This document shows positions 32,145 to 35,196 of a stretch of DNA of 35,196 bases, piece after piece. Below the pieces are notes generated by a model that saw nothing but the letters and a program-made list of their open reading frames with translations, had not been told where the DNA came from and made no database searches. This DNA comes from Candidatus Omnitrophota bacterium (lineage in GTDB: Bacteria; Omnitrophota; Gorgyraeia; Gygaellales; Profunditerraquicolaceae): NCBI GenBank assembly GCA_028712175.1, contig JAQTQQ010000006.1, positions 57,226 through 92,421 on the forward strand, given 5' to 3'. The translations under genes were made by a program, and so were the position numbers. Within the stretch, counting starts at the first letter, position 1. Each line of letters opens with the position of its first letter.

Positions 32145-35100
32145 CTATTTTTGCCCCTTCTAAAATACGTTTGTATTCAAGCGGCATAACCCGGATGAAC
32201 CTCTTAAACTCTTCATGCATATTATCAATGATTTGTTTTGCTTTTACGCTTTTAGTGTATTTAAAATGATTACGCAACAGATGATAAATTGTATCCCGGT
32301 CTTCTTCTCTGGCAGCTTCAAGCTCAACCATATCCTTATTACATTTGTTGCTAAATGTTTTATCTACATCATAAATATAAGCTATGCCTCCTGACATTCC
32401 CGCTGCGAAATTTACTCCTGTTTTACCCAACACCAATACTCTTCCTCCGGTCATATATTCGCACCCATGATCACCCACGCCTTCTACAACCGCATATAAC
32501 CCGGAGTTTCTTACGCAAAACCTCTCTCCGGCAACGCCACAAATATAGGCTTCCCCGGAAATAGCTCCATAAAAAGTTGTATTGCCCATAATAATATTTT
32601 TATCCGGAGCATATGTCGAGCTTTTATGCGGATAAATTATAATCTTGCCTCCGGAAATACCCTTACCCACATAATCATTAGCCATACCTTCCAGCTCAAA
32701 AGTTACTCCTTTAACCAAAAAGGCCCCGAAGGATTGACCGGCGGTACCGGTAAATTTCACGCGTATCGTATCCTCTAACAATATTCCATCCCCACATTTT
32801 CTGCAGATCTGGCCACTAAGCATTGCCCCTACAGCCCTATCAGTATTATTAATTTCAGATGAAACTTCGACCGGTTTGTTTTCTAAAATTGCCTTCTCGG
32901 ACAATTTTAGAAGTTTCACATCCAGAACATTTTCTAACTGAGCATTCTTTCTAACGGTGCCTATTTTAACAGCACCTTTGCAGCCTTCCGGGGCATAAAG
33001 AATATTGGAATAATTTACCCCCCTGGATTTAGCAGGGAGGATATCGCCGTTAAATTCCAACAGGTCCACCCTGCCGACTAATTCATCAACCGTTCTTATT
33101 CCAAGTTCGGCCATAATCAAACGCAGCTCCTCTGTAACAAAATTAAAATAATTCACTATGAATTCCGCTTTCCCCCTAAACCTCTTCTGCAGAATATCAT
33201 CCTGTGTAGCTACCCCGACAGAACAGTTATTGAGATGACAGTGCCTTAACATGACACAGCCGATTACTACGAGCACCGCGCTGCAAAACCCAAATTCCTC
33301 GGCTCCCAGTAAAGCGGCTATTGCAACGTCGCGGCCGGTACGCATTTGCCCGTCAGTTTGCAAGCATACTCTCGAACGCAGGTTATTAAGAACCAGCGCC
33401 TGATGTGTCTCGGAAAGCCCCAATTCCCAGGGAAGCCCAGCATGCCTTATGGAGCTTCGCGGGGAAGCGCCGGTGCCTCCGTCTCCGCCTGAAATAAGGA
33501 CCATGTCTGCATGCCCCTTGGCAACACCTACGGCAATTGTGCCCACCCCAATCTCAGAAACCAGCTTAACGCTAATACGTGCGTGCGGGTTAACATTTTT
33601 TAAATCAAAAATAAGTTGTGCCAGGTCTTCTATTGAATAAATATCATGATGCGGCGGCGGAGATATTAAGGTAACTCCGGCGGTTGTATACCTGGTGCGC
33701 GCAATTATCTGGCTTACCTTGTGCCCGGGCAGCTGCCCTCCTTCTCCGGGCTTTGCCCCTTGGGCAATTTTTATCTGGATCTCGTCAGCATTAACAAGAT
33801 AATTTGCAGTAACTCCAAACCTTCCTGATGCAACCTGTTTTATGGCGCTCCTTCTTGAATCCCCGTTGGGTAAAGTAACAAACCTATTGGGATCCTCTCC
33901 GCCCTCTCCGGTATTGGATTTTCCGCCTATTCGATTCATGGCAATAGCAATAGTTTCATGGGCAATACCGCTTATCGAGCCAAAACTCATCGCTCCGGTA
34001 ACAAAACGCCGCATAATCTCTTTTGCGGGTTCAACCTCCTCTAGAGCAATAGGATTTACTTTCTTAAGCCTAAAAAGGCTCCTTAAGGTAGTCGGATTTA
34101 CCGACTGATCATTGATCAAGCGCGCAAATTTTTTGTATTTTTCATAATCATTATCACGCGCCGCGTCCTGAAGCGCAGCGATACTTTCCGGGCGCCAAAG
34201 ATGGAATTCACCGTCTTTTTTCCATTGGTAAACCCCCCCGCTGGGCAGGATATTACCGATACCGCTTTGATTATAGGCCAGCCGATGCCTCTCTATGGTT
34301 TCCTCAATTATCCCCTCAAGGCCAACCCCGCCTATTCTTGATGCGGTACCGGTAAAATAACGGCCGATAAAATCAGATTCCAAACCCAAGGCCTCAAATA
34401 TCTGGGCGCCGCGATAGCTCCTTAAAGTAGATATCCCCATTTTTGACAATATTTTTAATACACCGTCTGTTAAGGCTTTGCGGTAATTCTTTATCGCTGC
34501 TTTAAAATCAAGGGTAATTTGTTTTTCGCGGACTAAATACTCTACCGCCTCATAAGACAAATAAGGGTTCAGGCAATCAGCTCCGTAACCAAAGAGCAAA
34601 ACAAAATGATGCACTTCCCTGGGTTCGGCGCTTTCTACAATCAAAGCTACCTGCGAACGGATACTCTTTCTTACAAGATAATGATGAACCGCACTAACCG
34701 CAAGCAACGCAGGCAGTGCAATATTATTTTCATCAACTCCGCGATCGCTAAGTATAATAAAAGCATATCCTTTTTCAATGGCGTATTCCGCCTCAGAACA
34801 AATTCTTTCTATCGTGCGCAGGAAACCATCGTTAGCGTTTTTTGAATCAAAAAAAGTATAGATGGTTTGTGCCCTAAAAGAATTTATACTAATATCGCGT
34901 ATTCTGGCAAGCTCCTCATTAGTCAGGATAGGATTCTTAATTTCAAGTTTATGACTGTGCTCTGGAGACTCCTTTAAAATATTTCTTTCAGGCCCGATAA
35001 AACTCTCAAGGCTCATAACGTTTTTTTCCCTTATGGAATCTATCGCGGGATTAGTAACTTGCGCAAAAAGCTGTTTGAAATAGCTATAGAGCAACTGCGG

Positions 35101-35196
35101 TTTTTTTGATAAAAAAGCATGCGGGCAATCATTGCCCATAGACCCTACAGGCTCCTTGCCTTCTTCTGCCATAGGCGCCAATATCATTTTAAAATC
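32137..35196 (-). CDS. gltB: Glutamate synthase large subunit, 5' end cut by the window
   Basis: This is the partial alpha subunit of glutamate synthase; 1019 residues are visible and the reading frame stays open through the window edge. The sequence begins inside the central domain (MILAPMAEEGKEPVGSMGND), so the N-terminal glutaminase domain of about 400-480 residues lies beyond 35196 and the ATG at 35187 is internal. The FMN and substrate part has GEGGEDPNRF and ISGGDGGTGASP. The [3Fe-4S] motif is GCVMLRHCHLNNCSVGVATQ, with Ser replacing the usual Pro after the third Cys. The C-terminal beta-helix domain has GVNFAAGMSGGIAYIYD. It is followed by gltD with an 8-bp overlap. Confidence 0.96.
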   Translation of the reverse strand, partial: DFKMILAPMAEEGKEPVGSMGNDCPHAFLSKKPQLLYSYFKQLFAQVTNPAIDSIREKNVMSLESFIGPERNILKESPEHSHKLEIKNPILTNEELARIRDISINSFRAQTIYTFFDSKNANDGFLRTIERICSEAEYAIEKGYAFIILSDRGVDENNIALPALLAVSAVHHYLVRKSIRSQVALIVESAEPREVHHFVLLFGYGADCLNPYLSYEAVEYLVREKQITLDFKAAIKNYRKALTDGVLKILSKMGISTLRSYRGAQIFEALGLESDFIGRYFTGTASRIGGVGLEGIIEETIERHRLAYNQSGIGNILPSGGVYQWKKDGEFHLWRPESIAALQDAARDNDYEKYKKFARLINDQSVNPTTLRSLFRLKKVNPIALEEVEPAKEIMRRFVTGAMSFGSISGIAHETIAIAMNRIGGKSNTGEGGEDPNRFVTLPNGDSRRSAIKQVASGRFGVTANYLVNADEIQIKIAQGAKPGEGGQLPGHKVSQIIARTRYTTAGVTLISPPPHHDIYSIEDLAQLIFDLKNVNPHARISVKLVSEIGVGTIAVGVAKGHADMVLISGGDGGTGASPRSSIRHAGLPWELGLSETHQALVLNNLRSRVCLQTDGQMRTGRDVAIAALLGAEEFGFCSAVLVVIGCVMLRHCHLNNCSVGVATQDDILQKRFRGKAEFIVNYFNFVTEELRLIMAELGIRTVDELVGRVDLLEFNGDILPAKSRGVNYSNILYAPEGCKGAVKIGTVRKNAQLENVLDVKLLKLSEKAILENKPVEVSSEINNTDRAVGAMLSGQICRKCGDGILLEDTIRVKFTGTAGQSFGAFLVKGVTFELEGMANDYVGKGISGGKIIIYPHKSSTYAPDKNIIMGNTTFYGAISGEAYICGVAGERFCVRNSGLYAVVEGVGDHGCEYMTGGRVLVLGKTGVNFAAGMSGGIAYIYDVDKTFSNKCNKDMVELEAAREEDRDTIYHLLRNHFKYTKSVKAKQIIDNMHEEFKRFIRVMPLEYKRILEGAKIDG

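Noticed and set aside
35185-35187. ATG at 35187 as the true start of gltB
   Set aside because: The frame stays open to the window edge and the sequence begins mid-domain, so this Met is internal.

Overview
The window reads as one chromosomal stretch of an uncultured, strictly anaerobic, hydrogen-metabolising bacterium. Every convincing protein gene is on the minus strand. Base composition is moderately AT-rich, spacing is tight, and no tRNA, rRNA, CRISPR array, phage or insertion sequence is visible. The protein families (two multimeric [FeFe] hydrogenases, all three maturases, Nfn, Rex, a PPDK-like fusion) and the heptamer repeats suggest an Omnitrophota-like or similar candidate-phylum bacterium. 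That taxonomic guess is inference and should be tested with a marker-gene tree.

From the right end towards the left, in the direction of transcription: (1) glutamate synthase, with gltB cut by the window edge, then gltD and a gene joining a degenerate KaiC/RecA-like domain to a PEP-synthase-type ATP-grasp domain. (2) A separate ArsB/NhaD-type permease with its own strong promoter. (3) A rex-led hydrogenase operon: the NADH-sensing repressor Rex, a NuoE-like subunit, a 1048-residue NuoF-GltD fusion and an [FeFe] hydrogenase large subunit. A Rex-box-like operator sits between the promoter and the rex start codon. (4) A second hydrogenase operon with HndABCD gene order. (5) A TM1266-family regulator followed by the maturases hydG, hydE and hydF, behind a leader with a terminator-like hairpin and a possible 11-codon leader peptide. 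(6) The nfnA-nfnB-gdhA operon, behind a TTGACA-17-TATTAT promoter and a leader hairpin, closed by a textbook terminator. (7) Two paralogous-looking genes, a HEAT-like protein and an HD-GYP protein. (8) A pyrimidine operon, pyrG-carA-carB, in which carB encodes only the first half of the usual large subunit.

Together the central genes form a redox hub. Two presumed electron-bifurcating hydrogenases link H2 to NAD(P)H plus ferredoxin. Nfn links NADH and ferredoxin to NADPH. NADPH then feeds glutamate dehydrogenase and glutamate synthase. Rex and the TM1266-family protein are the likely regulators. The least expected features are an unusual intergenic repeat (an inverted pair of heptamer arrays abutting stop codons at three places), the half-length carB, the NuoF-GltD fusion, an HndC-type subunit whose N-terminal ferredoxin fold has lost its cysteines, and the PPDK-like fusion. 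All pathway statements rest on recognition of conserved motifs by eye; no search or alignment could be run.
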